Positions 16,193 to 26,400 of a stretch of 64,000 bases of DNA are shown here, piece after piece. Position numbers and translations under genes: made by a program. This stretch comes from Acidobacteriaceae bacterium (GTDB lineage: Bacteria; Acidobacteriota; Terriglobia; Terriglobales; Acidobacteriaceae). The stretch lies in assembly GCA_003134995.1 (NCBI GenBank), contig PLDC01000017.1, forward strand, positions 1 to 64,000. Reading direction: 5' to 3'. A model generated the notes under the pieces. That model saw only the letters and a program-made list of their open reading frames with translations, did no database searches and was not told where the DNA came from. How positions within the stretch are numbered: the first letter of the stretch is position 1; every line of letters starts with the position of its first letter.

Positions 16193-17457
16193 ACGACACC
16201 TGGCAAAGAGACGTTCCCGTCTTCAACGTGCCCATCTGGACCCGTCCCTTCAAAGTGCTATGCGGATTGGCTGGGCTGGGATTGATTCTGGTGGCCTACC
16301 GGGAAGTGGTTGGACTGGGACCGGCCAGCGGCATGAATGATGCCTATGCCTGGGGTATTTGGAAGACCTTCAACACAATGGTGCTCACGGGCTTGGGCTC
16401 AGGAGCATTCGCGATTGGCATCGCTGCCTGGCTATTCCGCCGGAATCAGCTGCATGTGGTCATGCGAACTGCCCTTCTGACCAGCTTTCTCGCCTATGTC
16501 TTCGGGCTGGCCATGCTGGGTGTTGATGTTGGCCGGCCGTGGAACTTTTATTGGATCGTCGCACCCTGGCGCTGGAACTTGCATTCTCCTCTTCTGGAAG
16601 TCGCGGTCTGCATGTCGATCTATGCGACTATTCCGCTCTTCGTCGAAAACATACCGCCGGCGCTTGAATACATTTACCAGCAGTGGCCCAAACTGCGGCC
16701 GATCGTGAAACAAGTTGAGAAGTGCTTCGTAAAAGCATTTCCCTGGATCGTTAGCCTCGCTTATGTCCTGCCTGCGATGCATCAGTCATCGCTTGGAGCT
16801 CTGATGCTGCTCGGCGGGAATCGCGTATCCCCGCTCTGGCAAACACCGTTCTTACCGCTCCTTTATGTATGGGCAGCGGCCTTCCTCGGGTTTGCATTCG
16901 TAAGCGCGACGCTTCTGTTCTGCGGCGTGATGTGGAAACGTCCGCTCGATGTCGACATTCTCGGCGAAATGAGCCGCATCAACGCCTGGCTGATTGGGAC
17001 ATGGCTGGTGTTTCGCATCGCCGATCTCAGCATCCGCGGGCAGATTGTCGCAGCCTTCCGACCCAACGTTGACGCGGTTCTTTTCTGGGCAGAAATGGCA
17101 TTGATGGCCGCCGCCTTCTGGTTCCAGCGCAATCCCGCTGTCAGGCGCAGTCCAAGGAAAATGTTCTACGGAGCATTGCTGGCCACTGTGGGCGGAATCC
17201 TCTACCGGTTCGATCCCACAACCACGGCATTCCAGCCTAAAGCAAACGCGATCTACTTCCCGAGTGTGATCGAGATTCTGATTTCGGTGGGATTTATGTC
17301 GCTCGGGATTTTGATCTTCATCTTCCTGGCGAAGATCCTGGCAATTCTGCCCGCACCGAACAAGTTGTGGCACGAGATGGAGAGCAGGCGAGTAAATCCT
17401 CGTCTCAAGCCTCTTACGGCAAGTCCGCGCGTCGAAGGGTACGTCGCCGGGGACTAA
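16189..17457 (+). CDS. hybB: Hydrogenase quinone-reducing membrane subunit (HybB, NrfD/PsrC family)
   Basis: A 422-residue polytopic protein with about ten membrane segments and the NrfD-family feature WGIWKTFNTMVLTGLGSGAF near the N-terminus. It contains no haem-binding di-histidine pattern like HyaC, so this enzyme belongs to the HybB and not the cytochrome-b type. It passes electrons from HybA to the quinone pool and may couple to proton movement, as shown for E. coli hydrogenase 2. It overlaps hybA by 4 bases and precedes hybC by 39 bases. Confidence 0.93.
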   Translation: MNDTWQRDVPVFNVPIWTRPFKVLCGLAGLGLILVAYREVVGLGPASGMNDAYAWGIWKTFNTMVLTGLGSGAFAIGIAAWLFRRNQLHVVMRTALLTSFLAYVFGLAMLGVDVGRPWNFYWIVAPWRWNLHSPLLEVAVCMSIYATIPLFVENIPPALEYIYQQWPKLRPIVKQVEKCFVKAFPWIVSLAYVLPAMHQSSLGALMLLGGNRVSPLWQTPFLPLLYVWAAAFLGFAFVSATLLFCGVMWKRPLDVDILGEMSRINAWLIGTWLVFRIADLSIRGQIVAAFRPNVDAVLFWAEMALMAAAFWFQRNPAVRRSPRKMFYGALLATVGGILYRFDPTTTAFQPKANAIYFPSVIEILISVGFMSLGILIFIFLAKILAILPAPNKLWHEMESRRVNPRLKPLTASPRVEGYVAGD

Positions 17458-17496
17458 GGGAAAAATTTATAAATTCAAGTTGCAGGTAAGGATTCT

Positions 17497-19197
17497 ATGT
17501 CAAAACGAATCACCATCGACCCAATTACCAGAATCGAAGGCCACCTTCGCATCGACGTCGAAGTTGACGACAATGCGGTTAGCAACGCATGGGCTTCCTG
17601 CACCATGTGGCGGGGCATCGAGAAGATTCTCCGCGGCCGCGATCCGCGGGATGCGTGGCTGTTTACCCAGCGCTTCTGCGGTGTGTGCACCACTGTGCAC
17701 GCCATGGCGAGCGTGCGTGCGGTGGAAGATGCGTTGCAGCTTGAAGTGCCGCTCAACGCCCAATTGATCCGCAATCTGATTTTGATTGCGCATGCCCTGC
17801 ACGATCATATCGTTCACTTCTACCAGTTGTCGGCGCTCGACTGGGTCGACGTCATGCAGATTCCGAATGCCGATCCCGAGCGGACCGAGAAGCTGGCGGA
17901 GAGTCTTTCTCCATGGACGCGCAACTCCCGCAATGAATTCAAGGCCGCACAAGATCGCGTAAAAGCAGTCGCCGCGAGCGGACAGCTTGGAATTTTCATG
18001 AACGGTTACTGGGGCCACCCGGCTATGCACTTGTCGCCGGATGTGAACCTACTGGCCTTCTCGCATTACATCCAGGCTCTCGAGTATCAGCGCAAAGCTC
18101 TGCAAGTGGTCGGAATCCTGGGATCGAAGACACCGCACATTCAGAACCTGACTGTGGGCGGCGTGGCCAATGCCATCGACCTAGACAGCGCGACCGCTCT
18201 CAACGCGGACAAACTGGAGCATATCCGCGAGCTGCTTAGCGATGTGGTGCGGTTCATCAATGAAGTCTATGTTGTGGACGTTTGCGCGGTCGCGGCCATG
18301 TATCCGGAGTGGTTCAAGATCGGCGGCGGAGTAAAGAATTATCTTGCAGTGCCCGATCTTCCTCTGGACAGCGCCGGCAGTTCCTACGATCTTCCCGGTG
18401 GATACATCCTGAACGGAGACCTTGCCGGCACGCGTCCCTTCAAGACCGCTTCGGATAAAATGTTTCGCGATTCTGTCACCGAAGATGTGACGCACGCCTA
18501 CTATGAAGGCGGAAAACCTCTTCACCCGTGGAAAGGCGAAACTGAACCTGAATTCACTGGCTGGAACGGCGACAAGAAATATTCCTGGGTCAAAGCCCCG
18601 CGCTTCAATGGCCAACCGATGCAGGTTGGGCCGCTGGCGCAGGTGCTCGTGGGCTTCGCGCAAGGCCATCCGCTCACGGTGAAACATGCGACGGCCGCAA
18701 TTCAAAAGATCCAGGCCGTCGGTGGAATCAAAGTGACGCCGGACATGCTGCACTCCACCCTAGGCCGCCATGGCGCGCGAGCGATTCGAGCCTCCATGCT
18801 GGCGGAACTCGCGCAGAAACATTTGCAGCTTCTTACCGATAACATTGCGAAGGGCGACTACACGGTTTTCAATCAGCCGGAGTTTCCGAATCACGAAGTG
18901 GAAGGCGTTGGAACCCACGAGGCCCCGCGCGGTACGTTGTCGCACTGGATCGTAATCGAAGACGCAAAAATCAAGAACTACCAGGCCGTCGTTCCGTCAA
19001 CCTGGAATGCGAGCCCGCGCGATCTCTCTGGCGCGCATGGTCCGTACGAAGCTTCGCTGCTGCACACGCCGCTGGCACGACCTGAGGAACCACTGGAGGT
19101 TTTGAGAACTGTGCACTCCTTCGACCCTTGCATGGCCTGCGCCTGTCACACATTCGATCCGACTGGCCGGGAGATTGCCAAGGTAAAGGTTCTATGA
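17497..19197 (+). CDS. hybC: [NiFe]-hydrogenase large (catalytic) subunit (HybC type)
   Basis: A 566-residue subunit carrying the Ni-Fe(CN)2CO site. The L1 motif is RFCGVCTTVH (C61, C64), and the L2 motif is DPCMACACH (C545, C548, H551). After H551 there is a 15-residue tail (TFDPTGREIAKVKVL) that the maturation protease removes after nickel insertion. No signal peptide is present: it should ride through Tat with HybO. AGGTAAGG precedes the ATG by about 6 nt. The gene overlaps the protease gene by 4 bases (ATGA). All ligands are intact, so an active enzyme is expected. Confidence 0.96.
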   Translation: MSKRITIDPITRIEGHLRIDVEVDDNAVSNAWASCTMWRGIEKILRGRDPRDAWLFTQRFCGVCTTVHAMASVRAVEDALQLEVPLNAQLIRNLILIAHALHDHIVHFYQLSALDWVDVMQIPNADPERTEKLAESLSPWTRNSRNEFKAAQDRVKAVAASGQLGIFMNGYWGHPAMHLSPDVNLLAFSHYIQALEYQRKALQVVGILGSKTPHIQNLTVGGVANAIDLDSATALNADKLEHIRELLSDVVRFINEVYVVDVCAVAAMYPEWFKIGGGVKNYLAVPDLPLDSAGSSYDLPGGYILNGDLAGTRPFKTASDKMFRDSVTEDVTHAYYEGGKPLHPWKGETEPEFTGWNGDKKYSWVKAPRFNGQPMQVGPLAQVLVGFAQGHPLTVKHATAAIQKIQAVGGIKVTPDMLHSTLGRHGARAIRASMLAELAQKHLQLLTDNIAKGDYTVFNQPEFPNHEVEGVGTHEAPRGTLSHWIVIEDAKIKNYQAVVPSTWNASPRDLSGAHGPYEASLLHTPLARPEEPLEVLRTVHSFDPCMACACHTFDPTGREIAKVKVL

Positions 19198-19739
19198 AGA
19201 TCCTGATTGGCGGCATTGGGAACGTCTTGCTGGGCGATGACGGCGTCGGACCTTACGTGGCACGGCTTCTCGAGGCCCGTTACGAGTTCGAAGACGGAGT
19301 CGAGATCGACGACCTGGGCACTCCGGCACTTGATCTGATCGATCGTATCTCTGGCAAAGATGCCGTCATCCTGATCGATTCCATCGATACCGACGTCGCT
19401 CCCGGAACCGTGGTGCTGTACCGCAAAGCAGATATCATGCGGCAACGTCCCGCAGTGCGCATGGATCCGCACGCGCCCGCACTGGTCGACGCTAGCCTCA
19501 GCGCCGAACTATTTGGAGTCGCGCCCGCTGACATCCTCCTCGTAGGAATCAAAGCCGAGTCCTTCGAAACAGGGTGCAGCTTGACCGCAATCGTAAGCGC
19601 CTCGTTGGATGACGTGATCGGAATCGTATTAGCAGAACTGGATCAGTTTCACGTCCAGTATCGACTGCGGGAAAACCCCGCCGAAGTCGGTATCTGGTGG
19701 ACACCGGTTGAGACGCTCGACTCTACGCTTGCCCGCTAA
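19194..19739 (+). CDS. hybD: Hydrogenase maturation protease (HybD/HyaD, M52)
   Basis: A 181-residue endopeptidase that senses nickel in the large-subunit precursor and clips its C-terminal tail. The family motif GNVLLGDDGVGPYVA is at the N-terminus. Metal-site residues are the acidic pair there (Asp where HybD has Glu), Asp in LIDSID, and His in MDPHAPALVD. I start at ATG 19194, which overlaps the hybC stop, rather than the longer frame from 19128. Its place directly after hybC identifies its substrate. Confidence 0.92.
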   Translation: MKILIGGIGNVLLGDDGVGPYVARLLEARYEFEDGVEIDDLGTPALDLIDRISGKDAVILIDSIDTDVAPGTVVLYRKADIMRQRPAVRMDPHAPALVDASLSAELFGVAPADILLVGIKAESFETGCSLTAIVSASLDDVIGIVLAELDQFHVQYRLRENPAEVGIWWTPVETLDSTLAR

Positions 19740-19910
19740 ATCAGCCCTATTCGTAATGCATTCCGCAACCACCGGAAGAGGTCTTCTGCTGGAATACTTT
19801 TCTGACCCTATGCTTCCTGCCGGTCCGTTCTCCCGTCACGTCTGACTGTGACTTTCGACACAGATTAGAGCGTTGAGAGCGTCTAGACTCACTATTCAAG
19901 GTACGCTGCC

Positions 19911-20174
19911 ATGTGTCTCGCGATTCCCGGACAGATCATCGAAGTCAAAGAAATAGGCGGCTTGCGCTCCGCCCGAGTGCAGTTTGGCGGAATTGTAAGA
20001 CAGGTGTGTCTAGACTTTGTGCCCGAGGCCGCCGCAGGAGACTACGTGATGGTTCATGTCGGTTTCGCGATAACGAAGGTCGACCGACTCGAGGCCGAAC
20101 GCACCTTCAGGGCCTTGCAGGAAATGGAAGGGCTCGAAGACGAACTCGCATCTTCGAGTTCGGAATCGCACTGA
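19911..20174 (+). CDS. hypC: Hydrogenase assembly chaperone (HypC/HybG/HupF family)
   Basis: An 87-residue protein opening MCLAIPGQIIEV. The Cys2 that binds HypD and the Fe(CN)2CO precursor is present, and the rest is the small OB-fold with GDYVMVHVGFAITKVD. It escorts the iron centre to the large subunit. In the E. coli hyb operon the equivalent gene is hybG; here it follows hybD after 171 bases, without hybE or hybF between. AAGG lies about 9 nt before the ATG. hypA, B, D, E and F are not in the window. Confidence 0.93.
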   Translation: MCLAIPGQIIEVKEIGGLRSARVQFGGIVRQVCLDFVPEAAAGDYVMVHVGFAITKVDRLEAERTFRALQEMEGLEDELASSSSESH

Positions 20175-20244
20175 TTCGCAACCGATCCGACTCGTCGTGT
20201 GTGTCTTTACCGCGGCATCCACCGATTCGTGCGGCTCGAAGATG

Positions 20245-22041
20245 TCAATTCGTTGCGAGGCTACGCTTTCCTCTCGCGCCTTCAAAGTGCGCTTCGATCT
20301 CTTCGAGCGTCTTGCCTTTGGTTTCCGGCAGGAAGAATGCAGCGGTAATGAAGTAGATCACGGTGCATCCAGCGAAGCCGAAAAACATGGTCGCGTACCC
20401 ATACTTGCCAACCGTCGGCAGGAATACCGCAGCGATGCCTGTGGAAACGGCCTGATTCAGCAGCAGTGCGATGCTCATGCCGTTCGAGCGAATGCGCGTC
20501 GGCATCAGTTCCGACAGCGCCAGCCATACGCATACGCCAGGGCCTACGGCGTAAAACGCCATGAACACGAAGAGGGTTAGGGCGACTTTCCATCCGCTGC
20601 GCTCGGTGGGCAGGGGAGTTATCAGCGCGTTGTCGATTCTTAGCGGAGCATGACGCGCGGCATCGAGATCGCCGAAGGGATTGGAGAAGAACGCGACCAC
20701 TTTGTTGGCGGGCACACAGCTTTCGCGAGTGATCTCGATCAGAGTCCCTGCGGTGTCGTCGGAACGCGCAGCCTTGGTTGCGGCATGAAAATCTCCGTAG
20801 GAATAGATGACGACCAGGGACGTGGGGCGGCTGGCGATTTGCTGGGCAGAGGTTCCACCGGAGTTCAGCAGCGTTTCGGCCAATCTCTGATCATAGGTGA
20901 GCTTGACTGTCTGATCCGATTTGACCATGGACTGAACCTGGTTTCCGGAATCCACGCGCAGACGTTCGGTCTGCCGGAACAGGAACGCTGTGCAAACCAG
21001 CGACAGAATTATTCCAGCCGTTCCCACGGATAGCAGAAACTTTCGTCCCTTGCGATCCACGAGAAGAACACCGCCAATGGTTACCAGAAAATTGATGATG
21101 GTGAAGAGAACGTAACCCCAATGAGCTTGAACATCGGAAAGACCGCTCTGCAGCAGAATATTGGTGTTGTAGCCGATGATGGAGTTGATGCCCGTGGCCT
21201 GATTGCAAGCGAGAATCACGCAAGCCAGCAAGAATGGGATCACGTATTTTCGGTGCAGGAGCGATTCCCGAATCCTCGGACCAGCCGAGGTCTGGACTTT
21301 CTCGGCGGCGGCAGCCTCTTCCATTTCGCGCAGTTCGAGATTTGCCTGCTCGTTGGTGCGGGAACGAAGTAGCGCGGCTAATGCAGCATCGCGTTTGCCA
21401 CGACGAAACAGCCAACGCGGAGATTCCGCGACCATCAGGCTGCCGATCACGAATAAAATTCCGGGGGGTAGCGAAACCCAGAAAATGCTGCGCCATGCTG
21501 TGTCTTTAAAGGCGAAGAGCCTGGCGGGATCACCAAGCTTGGCAACTTCTTCCACGCGAATACTGAAATACATGCCGACCAGGGCAGCGGTCACAATGCC
21601 GAGAGTCAGCAGCCATTGGAAAATCCCCGTGCCTTTGCCGCGGTTCGATGCCGACAGGCACTCTGCCAGGTAAAGCGGGACTACTACTCCGATTAAGCCA
21701 GCGCTGATGCCTTGCAAGAGCCGGCCCAGAATCAACGGCTCATACCCTTGCGAGAGCGCAATCACTGGAATACTGATGACAAACAGCACACCGCTGAGCG
21801 TCATCAGGAGTTTCCGTCCCATCCAGTCTGCCATTGCGCCCGCAAACAGCGTTGAGATGACGCTGCCGAGCAGAACGGCCGCGACCACGCTCGAGAGCTG
21901 GCCCGCATTCAACTTGGAAGTGGCCTCCAAGTAGGGATAGGCCCCAGCAATGATGCCGACGTCGACCCCATACAGCAAGCCGCCCAGCCCCGCTACCAAC
22001 AGCAGGAAGCGGTTGTACCCGGTTTTTTCGTCGTTCGCCAC
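20245..22041 (-). CDS. Sugar-porter family MFS transporter with a large periplasmic insert
   Basis: A 598-residue inner-membrane symporter of the sugar porter group. Signatures are ADWMGRKLLMTLSG between helices 2 and 3, AESPRWLFRRGKRDAA before helix 7, DRKGRKFLL after helix 8, and the C-terminal PETKGKTLEEIE. I start at GTG 22041, where AAAGGA lies 8 nt upstream, not at the TTG at 22077. It is about 130 residues longer than usual because of a hydrophilic insert at roughly 360-480 (RQTERLRVDSGN to DNALITPLPTERSG). The substrate could be a hexose, pentose or inositol; not resolvable. The gene converges with hypC. Confidence 0.87.
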   Translation of the reverse strand: MANDEKTGYNRFLLLVAGLGGLLYGVDVGIIAGAYPYLEATSKLNAGQLSSVVAAVLLGSVISTLFAGAMADWMGRKLLMTLSGVLFVISIPVIALSQGYEPLILGRLLQGISAGLIGVVVPLYLAECLSASNRGKGTGIFQWLLTLGIVTAALVGMYFSIRVEEVAKLGDPARLFAFKDTAWRSIFWVSLPPGILFVIGSLMVAESPRWLFRRGKRDAALAALLRSRTNEQANLELREMEEAAAAEKVQTSAGPRIRESLLHRKYVIPFLLACVILACNQATGINSIIGYNTNILLQSGLSDVQAHWGYVLFTIINFLVTIGGVLLVDRKGRKFLLSVGTAGIILSLVCTAFLFRQTERLRVDSGNQVQSMVKSDQTVKLTYDQRLAETLLNSGGTSAQQIASRPTSLVVIYSYGDFHAATKAARSDDTAGTLIEITRESCVPANKVVAFFSNPFGDLDAARHAPLRIDNALITPLPTERSGWKVALTLFVFMAFYAVGPGVCVWLALSELMPTRIRSNGMSIALLLNQAVSTGIAAVFLPTVGKYGYATMFFGFAGCTVIYFITAAFFLPETKGKTLEEIEAHFEGARGKRSLATN

Positions 22042-22182
22042 TGCGACCGTCCTTTTTCGCCCGATTAAAGAACTCAAAAAGCTAATCCTCGCGAGAATAC
22101 TACGGGAAATAGATTAGAAATGAATCTTTCTTCCTGCAGTGGTCACTGCGCACAACAATCTGAAGGCTATAATCGTCCTATC

Positions 22183-22428
22183 ATGCAAAACCGCAATATT
22201 GAATCCCCCTCAGTATCGGAAATCTGTGCACAGGTTAAACATCTTGGATATTCGACTTCCAAGCGGGTCCGCCTTTATGGCGAGGATTATGAGGTAGTTT
22301 CAGATCCGTTTCCGGAAGCGGATGGTATCGCAGTGCACGTTACAACCAAGAAAGACTCCAAGGTTCGTGTGCTGCAGTTGCCAGCGACAGTCCTGCAGAG
22401 CGTTAAGAGACGTCGCAAGGCTGCCTGA
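22183..22428 (+). CDS. Small conserved-looking basic protein, function unknown
   Basis: An 81-residue protein (MQNRNIESPSVSEICAQVKH) with strands RVRLYGEDYEVVSDPF and GIAVHVTTKKDSKVRVLQLP, ending SVKRRRKAA. A TATAAT box at 22168-22173 lies only 10 nt before the ATG, so the message may be almost leaderless; no ribosome binding site is visible. An upstream ATG at 22120 would put the promoter inside the gene, so I reject it. A short terminator follows at once. It diverges from the MFS gene; role unknown. Confidence 0.65.
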   Translation: MQNRNIESPSVSEICAQVKHLGYSTSKRVRLYGEDYEVVSDPFPEADGIAVHVTTKKDSKVRVLQLPATVLQSVKRRRKAA

Positions 22429-22433
22429 TCGGC

Positions 22434-22451
22434 GCCTGAACAGGCTTTTTT
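22434..22451 (+). terminator. Short Rho-independent terminator
   Basis: GCCTG-AA-CAGGC followed by six T residues, six bases after the stop of the small basic protein and before the convergent LysR gene. The stem is only 5 bp but the T-run is uninterrupted. Confidence 0.55.
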
Positions 22452-22479
22452 AGGCTCCGCGCGCGTGCCGCGAATGCGC

Positions 22480-23382
22480 CTAACCTTCGTTCTTTTTAAG
22501 ATAGTCTGAGAGCTGCCGTACCACGGCAATGAAGGTCTTGTTGGCCACCGAGAGTGTGCGGTCCCGCCGATAAGCCAGGCCGAGCTCCCGCCACATTTCG
22601 GGGCCTTCCAGTTCGATCAGCTTCACTCTTCCCGCGGCGACCTCATCGCGCGCAAAAGCCGCGCTGATGAGCGAGATGCCAAGATCTGCGGCCACGAAGC
22701 TCTTGATCATCCCAATACTGGGCAGCTCCATTCTCACCTTGAGTTCGGTGTTGTATTCGCGGAAAAGTTTATCGAGCAAACGGCGCGTGTGGCCGGTCTT
22801 CGGAAGAAGCAGAGGATATTTCACGATCTCGCTGACGGGCGCAGACTTCATCTTGGCCAGCGGATTCTTAGGACTCACCATCAGCATCAATCGATCCCGA
22901 TAAATAGCCTGAACCTTAAGGCTGGGAGATTGCACCGGTAGGCTAAGTACGCCCACATCGAGAGATCCGTTCTCCAGCTTCTCGACAATCTTGTAGGTGA
23001 AATTCCGGTAGATGCTGATCTGCACATCGGGAAAGCGGCGGCAGTACTCGCCAAAAACTTCTGGAAGAACATACAGGCAGGTTGCCTCGTTGGCGCCGAC
23101 GACGAGCGTGCCGCGCGGCGTGTGGCCATGGTCGGCTACCGCCACCAACGACTCGTCGCGCAGCTTTTTCATGCGCACGGCGTAATCGTGGAAGACCTGG
23201 CCGGCTGGGGTCAGCTTGACCGACTTGCCGGAGCGGTCGAGCAGGCGATCGCCGTATTCCTGCTCCAGTTGGCGAATCTGCGCGCTCACGGCAGATTGCG
23301 AGCGAAAAACTTTCTCGCCCGCGCGGGAGAAGCTGCCCTGTCGGGCGACCTCAAGGAAAGTGATGAGTTGATCGAAATCCAT
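22480..23382 (-). CDS. LysR-family transcriptional regulator
   Basis: A 300-residue regulator. The N-terminal winged helix-turn-helix is canonical (DFDQLITFLEVARQGSFS, then FRSQSAVSAQIRQLEQEYG), followed by the linker helix and a periplasmic-binding-protein-like effector domain from about residue 90 (GTLVVGANEATCLYVLPEV). The family often senses metabolites of nitrogen, sulfur or aromatic pathways. It lies 78 bases downstream of glutamate synthase on the same strand. In Bacillus a LysR protein, GltC, controls gltAB, so a link to glutamate synthesis is plausible but unproved. No clear ribosome binding site. Confidence 0.9.
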   Translation of the reverse strand: MDFDQLITFLEVARQGSFSRAGEKVFRSQSAVSAQIRQLEQEYGDRLLDRSGKSVKLTPAGQVFHDYAVRMKKLRDESLVAVADHGHTPRGTLVVGANEATCLYVLPEVFGEYCRRFPDVQISIYRNFTYKIVEKLENGSLDVGVLSLPVQSPSLKVQAIYRDRLMLMVSPKNPLAKMKSAPVSEIVKYPLLLPKTGHTRRLLDKLFREYNTELKVRMELPSIGMIKSFVAADLGISLISAAFARDEVAAGRVKLIELEGPEMWRELGLAYRRDRTLSVANKTFIAVVRQLSDYLKKNEG

Positions 23383-23460
23383 GCAATTTGATTTAGGAGG
23401 ATTATAACGAAACTATCGTCGGCGCGGTGTAGTGGATGTCGGTCGGGCTTTACAAACTGT

Positions 23461-26400
23461 TCATTGCACGACGGGCCTCTCGGAAGTCAGTTGCTTGTCG
23501 CGGCCGTAACTGCGCGCTTCCTCGGCGGCGAGGTGAGTAAGAATCGAGGCCCACGAGTCTTCAATCGAGCACGGCGGCGCCAGGGGTTCAACCCGAAGGA
23601 GTGGCAGAGCCGAACGGCCGAGTAGCTCGGCGGCTCGGGGACTGCCCGTGAGTTGCAAGTGCCGGCGAAGAATGCGGCGAAGCCACTTTTCTTCCTCAGG
23701 TTCGAGAGATGCGAAGCGCACTGAGTCGTGATTGATGGGGTCGTTATTGAAGCCTGCGGCGTCTGCCCGCAACAAGTATGCGAGGCCGCCCGTCATTCCT
23801 GCTCCCATATTCGCGCCCGCCGGACCGAGAATTACCGCGACGCCAGCGGTCATGTATTCGCATCCGTGGCGGCCCATGCCCTCGACTACCGCGAGCGCTC
23901 CACTGTTACGTACCGCGAACCGTTCTCCCGCGCGGCCGGCGACGAACAGCTCACCGGAGGTGGCGCCATAGAGGACCGTATTGCCGACCAGAACGTCTCC
24001 GCGTTGCGAGGCTTCGGCGTGCGCGCTGATCGCGATGCTTCCGCCACACAAGCCTTTGCCCACATAATCGTTCGCCTCTCCGGTCAGGCGGAAGTTCGCA
24101 CCGGAGATGAGAAATGCGCCGAAGCTCTGGCCTGCGGTGCCGACAAACTCGCAGTCCGCCGTCATTTTAAGATGCGAGCCCAGGCGGCGCAGCACCTCAC
24201 CGCTGAAGTGCGCTCCCACAGCCCGATCCCCGTTTGTAATTTCAAAACGATAGGGACGAACGGAGAGCGATTCCAGATCGTCCACCACGCGATTCAATTC
24301 AATGTGGAGGGCGCCGCTATCCTCGTGAGGGCACGGAAACTGCGCCGGCGGATTCGCAATGGGCCGCAACAGCGAAGCGACGCTTTGTTCGGCTTCAGCA
24401 GAGCGCGGCTGCAAACGCTCCACTGCACCGAGGATTTCATCAATCGACCCCGCACCCATCCCCGCCAGCAGTTCGCGTATGTCGGCCGCCAGTGCGCGGA
24501 AATAAGTTTCCACCATCTCCGGATTCCCGGCGAAGCGGGCGCGCAGATTTTCATCCTGAGTAGCAATGCCCACGGGACAAGTGTTCAGATGGCATTGCCG
24601 CGCCATGACGCAGCCGATGGCGAGCAAAGCTGCGGTTCCAAAGCCGAATTCCTCGGCGCCCAGCATGGCGGCGACTACTACGTCACGGGCAAACTTGAGG
24701 CCACCATCCACGCGCAGTCGCACGCGGGCGCGCAGGCCCGCCTGCACCAGCGCAGTATGCGCATCGCGCAGCCCGATTTCCCAGGGCAGCCCGGTGTTCT
24801 TGATCGAAGTGAGCGGCGACGCGCCGGTGCCGCCATCGTGACCGGCGATCGTAATTACGTCCGCACCAGCTTTGGCTACGCCTGTCGCGATAACGCCGAC
24901 ACCCGAACTCGAAACCAGCTTGACTCCGATACGAGCGTTCGGGTTTACGGCGCGCAAATCGTAGATCAACTGCGCGAGATCTTCGATGCTGTAAATGTCA
25001 TGGTGCGGCGGCGGCGAAATGAGCGAGGTTCCGGGAACAGCGTGGCGCAGGCGCGCGATATAAGGCGTGACCTTCGCCGAAGGCAGTTGTCCGCCCTCGC
25101 CGGGCTTCGCACCCTGCGCAATCTTGATCTCGAGTTCGTCGGCGTGCACCAGATATTCCGCGGTGACTCCAAATCGAGCCGACGCTACCTGCTTCACGCG
25201 GTTGTTCGCCTCAGGGCGTTGGTAATAAATGTTTGGATCTTCTCCACCTTCACCCGTATTGCTTCGTCCTCCCAGGCGGTTCATGGCGATGGCCAGCGTC
25301 TCATGAGCCTCAGGGGAAATTGCGCCCAGCGACATGGCCTGCGTGCCGAACCGGCTGAGCAGCGAAACTTCACTCTCCACTTCGTCCAAGGCCAGAGGCT
25401 GCGCGAAACGGAATTCGAGCAAGTCCCGCACGGCAACGTTCTTCCCGTTTTCCCTGCGGTCTTCAGAGAGGATCTTCAATGCTGCGCGATTCTCCTCCGT
25501 GGGCGACTTGATATAGCGATGCATTCGCCTGACGAGTTCGGGCGAACTCGCGTGCTGCTCGCCGTTGCGGCGGAAGCGGTACAGGCCGGAATCGCGGAAC
25601 TCCGCGGCAGAAGATGCGAAGCCCGCGGCATGACAAGCGATGCAATCGCGCAAGAGGTCGTCGAGCGTCTTGCCGCTAAGTGAGCGGCCGGCATTTTCGA
25701 AGAACTCATCGCAAACCGCCGGATTGAGCCCTATGGTTTCGAATAACTGGCTGTTGCGATAACTGCTGATTGTCGAGATTCCCATGCGCGCGAGAACTTT
25801 GCGCAATCCCTTCTCAATGCCGGCGCGATAGCGAGACGGACCGGTGACGCCGGCGCGCGATGCCATGCTCATGGCGAGATGCGGATGCACAGCACTCGCA
25901 CCCGCGGCCAGCAGCAGTGCCACATGATGCGTATCGACGACTTGGCCCGTTTCCACAATGAGCGGAACATTCCATGCGCCAGCCTCAGTCATGGCTTGCC
26001 ACACGCACGAAACCGCCAGCAGTGCAGGCAGAGCGGCTCGCGTATCGCTCAACGTATGATCGCTCAATAAAATAGCGCCGGAACCGGACGCCTCGCTCGC
26101 GGCTTCGTGTCGGATTTTGTTGAGAGACTCACGAGCGGCCCCAGGCCCTCCGGCCGCGTCGAAGGTGATATCAATGAAATGAATCGGCGACAGAGCCTCT
26201 GCGATCGAATCCATTTGCCCGGCATCGAGCAGAGGAGAACTCAGCTTCGTATTTTTCCCAAGATACACGTCGAGCGACATCACATGGCTCTCGCGCAACG
26301 GATCGATGGGAGGGTTCGTAACCTGCGCGAACCGCTGCTTGCAGTAATCCCAAAGCGGACGCGGCAGAGTCGACAGAAACGCCGGAGGTGCGTCATCGCC

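Noticed and set aside
23728..25683. A 651-codon open frame on the plus strand
   Set aside because: It lies wholly inside gltB in antisense, has low-complexity Arg/His-rich composition and no ribosome binding site. Long antisense frames are expected opposite a GC-rich gene with biased third positions.
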